Assembly: GCA_013339895.1 (NCBI GenBank)
Contig: JABACO010000009.1
Location: 10,428,813-10,492,812, forward strand
From: Ephydatia muelleri
Taxonomy: Eukaryota > Porifera > Demospongiae > Spongillida > Spongillidae
DNA: 64,000 bases
Reading direction: 5' to 3'
The position numbers and the translations under genes are program-made. The notes below the pieces were generated by a model. It saw only the letters and a list, made by a program, of their open reading frames with translations, was not told the origin of the DNA and ran no database searches. Position 1 is the stretch's first letter. Every line of letters starts with the position of its first letter. This document shows positions 62,388-64,000 of this stretch, in pieces.

Positions 62388-62475
62388 CCGGGGTGCCACT
62401 GTGTGCGGACATTTAGCGTTGTTCAAGATGTGACAGATTCTCTTTGATTGGTGACGGGGGAGGAATTGTGCAACT
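62388..62475 (+). pseudogene. Short orphan fragment of a fourth beta-helix gene (copy D remnant)
   Basis: Plus-strand sequence from cccggggtgccactgtgtgc to gggggaggaattgtgca matches copy B 54187-54273 almost exactly, with a small deletion at gacagattctct. It points away from copy C, where a head-to-head partner would start, and is followed by unrelated sequence. Confidence 0.85.
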
Positions 62476-62837
62476 GTAAACCACCACCATAATAATATAT
62501 GTCGAGGCGTGATTGGTTTATTCATGTGTCCATATACCGCTTCTGCATCTTCTCGACCGTTGCCATTCATTGCCTACGCTTCTCGTTCCCAGTCTCATAA
62601 GCATTATCGCTACGTACGAAATCGTACATACGTAAATGAGTCTGGGAACGAGACTAACATATGTTTGCTACCATATTGACTTCAGTTTAGTCGCTGTCTG
62701 CACAAGTCTGATTTAGGCCGCTTTAATAGGTTGAAATGAATTACACTTTAAACCGTTTTATAGAAATACTTTCAGGGCAGTTACATCAGACCAATAACAA
62801 TATTAATTTTTATTATTATCTCCGGTTACGTATCAGA
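62476..62837. other. Intergenic with a near-perfect 18-base inverted repeat
   Basis: tctcgttcccagtctcat at 62581-62598 is inverted at 62636-62653 with one mismatch. Inside is a smaller palindrome (tacgtacgaaatcgtacata). No gene seen. Confidence 0.5.
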
Positions 62838-63565
62838 ATGGCTTCGCATTTTTTGGGAACGCTAATACACTATAGTAGTATGGCGATCTCCAGTCATGTC
62901 ACTGGGTTACCTTCGGAGGTACTGGAACACATCTTTGGATATCTTACAGCCGAAGACTTGTCGACGTGAGGAATCTTGCGTACACCTTTCCTAAGTGGTA
63001 TAGCTCCTTCCTTTTTGTCTGCACCCCCCAGAGTCTCTCATTCTTGTCGCTATCTCTACCGCTCGGTGAATGAGCTAGATAGATTGTGGAAGGGGCATTG
63101 CAAATCCGTCTGGGTTTGCTATGAGTAAGTAATCCCACATCCTTACCGTCACGCGATACACGTGGCTGTACGTAGGCGCATTTAGTTCTATTCCTCTCCT
63201 GTAGGTTGGACTCGAAATGTACCAGTTGGCGCCAACAATGGCAGCTAATGTGTAGGGATTTCGGCCGCTATAGGAGATGCTACGCTGGAGTGAAAAAAGC
63301 GTGGACGCGTATTGAAGAGTATCTACGTGACTACGAAGGTACCGCGTATACGCTGTAAGCCTTACCTGCTGTGATGGTGACATGTGTTTACGGACTGCCG
63401 CGGCGGTATCACGGGGACAGGCACGGGGACAGTGAGCCTTTCTCGCGCGCTAGCAGGTACAGTTCGTTCATCTTTTAATTGGCTGCCTGCCAGCCTTTAC
63501 CCTACGTTTCTCGGCCTAGATGGCGTCAGTGAGGAACAGCTTCTCTCCGCAGAGACCAAGCTAGG
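62838..63565 (+). CDS. F-box protein, FBXO3-like (5' part; runs off the window)
   Basis: Substrate-recognition subunits of SCF ubiquitin ligases. Exons read: 62838-62965, 63032-63124, 63205-63338, 63421-63456 and 63520-63565, phases matching at each join. The F-box is LPSEVLEHIFGYLTAEDLST, continued in exon 2 by VSHSCRYLYRSVNELDRLWK. Exon 3 has WRQQWQLMCRDFGRYRRCYA and VKKAWTRIEEYL, and exon 5 DGVSEEQLLSAETKLG. This order matches the F-box and the beginning of the SMI1/KNR4-like domain of FBXO3. The start could also be the ATG at 62880. The small exon 63421-63456 is the least certain. The rest, including the expected ApaG domain, lies beyond 64000 or was not found. Confidence 0.6.
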
Positions 63566-63771
63566 GTAAAGGGTGCCTTACAGTTGCGAATGGAACCAAG
63601 TCAGTTCCAGTCCCCACTAGGTTCACCTTGCCAATAGAATACAGATGTGCTTTGAGGTTGCACAATGGTCAGAGACTAGACCAGCCATCGTAAGAGCCAC
63701 AACTTGTCCTTCTCAGTTATCACGTGTGTGTGTGTGTTTGTGTGTGTGTGGTGTGTGTGTGGTGTGTGTGT

Positions 63772-63854
<83 letters not shown>

Positions 63855-64000
63855 TCACTTCTTACTTCTGACTTCCTGTCATGTGACATAACTCAAGCTT
63901 CTTAGGTGGTCTGGAGTTCTACAACTTTTCAGCCTTCATCCTCTTATTGCCGCTGGAAGTTGCTGTAGGTCTGCCACGCATACCCCATACTCGTACATGT
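63566..64000. other. Probable intron of the F-box gene with a TG array
   Basis: Starts with a gtaaag donor. Contains TG repeats with TGTGGTG interruptions at about 63724-63850. No further exon was identified before the window ends. Confidence 0.55.

Overview
The window reads as nuclear DNA of an early-branching marine animal, most likely a demosponge. The genes are spliced with short GT-AG introns, mostly 50 to 130 bases. They are animal orthologues: mitochondrial DNA polymerase gamma, ER cyclophilin B, a MUPP1/PATJ-like multi-PDZ scaffold, STARD4/5-like, FBXO3-like and a CYP3-clan P450. They are packed close together among very many TG/CA microsatellites, minisatellites and retroelement relics. 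The species assignment is inference.

Layout. 1-8.5 kb is repeat-rich and holds a TG-interrupted minisatellite, a foldback element made of three ~320-base copies in + - + order, and broken copies of a non-LTR retroelement. 8.5-9.4 kb encodes a small secreted Ig-like protein. 11.4-13.1 kb (-) is the 3' half of a P450 gene whose 5' part lies in a 1000-base run of N (13095-14094). 17.7-18.9 kb (+) is a START-domain lipid carrier, and 19.0-19.7 kb (-) a small coiled-coil protein. 19.9-34.7 kb (+) is one gene whose 26 predicted exons join in phase into a ~3626-residue protein with about 17 PDZ domains. 34.9-47.9 kb (-) is the complete polymerase gamma gene: 16 exons, ~1131 residues, all phases consistent. 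One of its introns carries a near-intact APE-type non-LTR retrotransposon (38.0-41.5 kb). 48.0-49.0 kb (+) is cyclophilin B, divergent from polymerase gamma.

50-62.2 kb is a cluster of three related, apparently intronless genes (A on -, B on +, C on -). Each encodes a signal peptide, a large beta-helix ectodomain, a short Cys-rich segment and about nine membrane helices. C is intact (1284 aa); A and B carry frameshifts. The copies are mosaics sharing near-identical tracts, and a short orphan fragment beside C points to a lost head-to-head partner. The window ends with the first exons of an FBXO3-like F-box gene.

The most notable observations are the beta-helix receptor-like cluster with conversion-like mosaicism, and minisatellites in three polymerase gamma introns that begin at, and re-copy, the 5' splice site. 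Exon boundaries come from reading splice signals, phase and family similarity by eye; no alignment, RNA evidence or database search was available.
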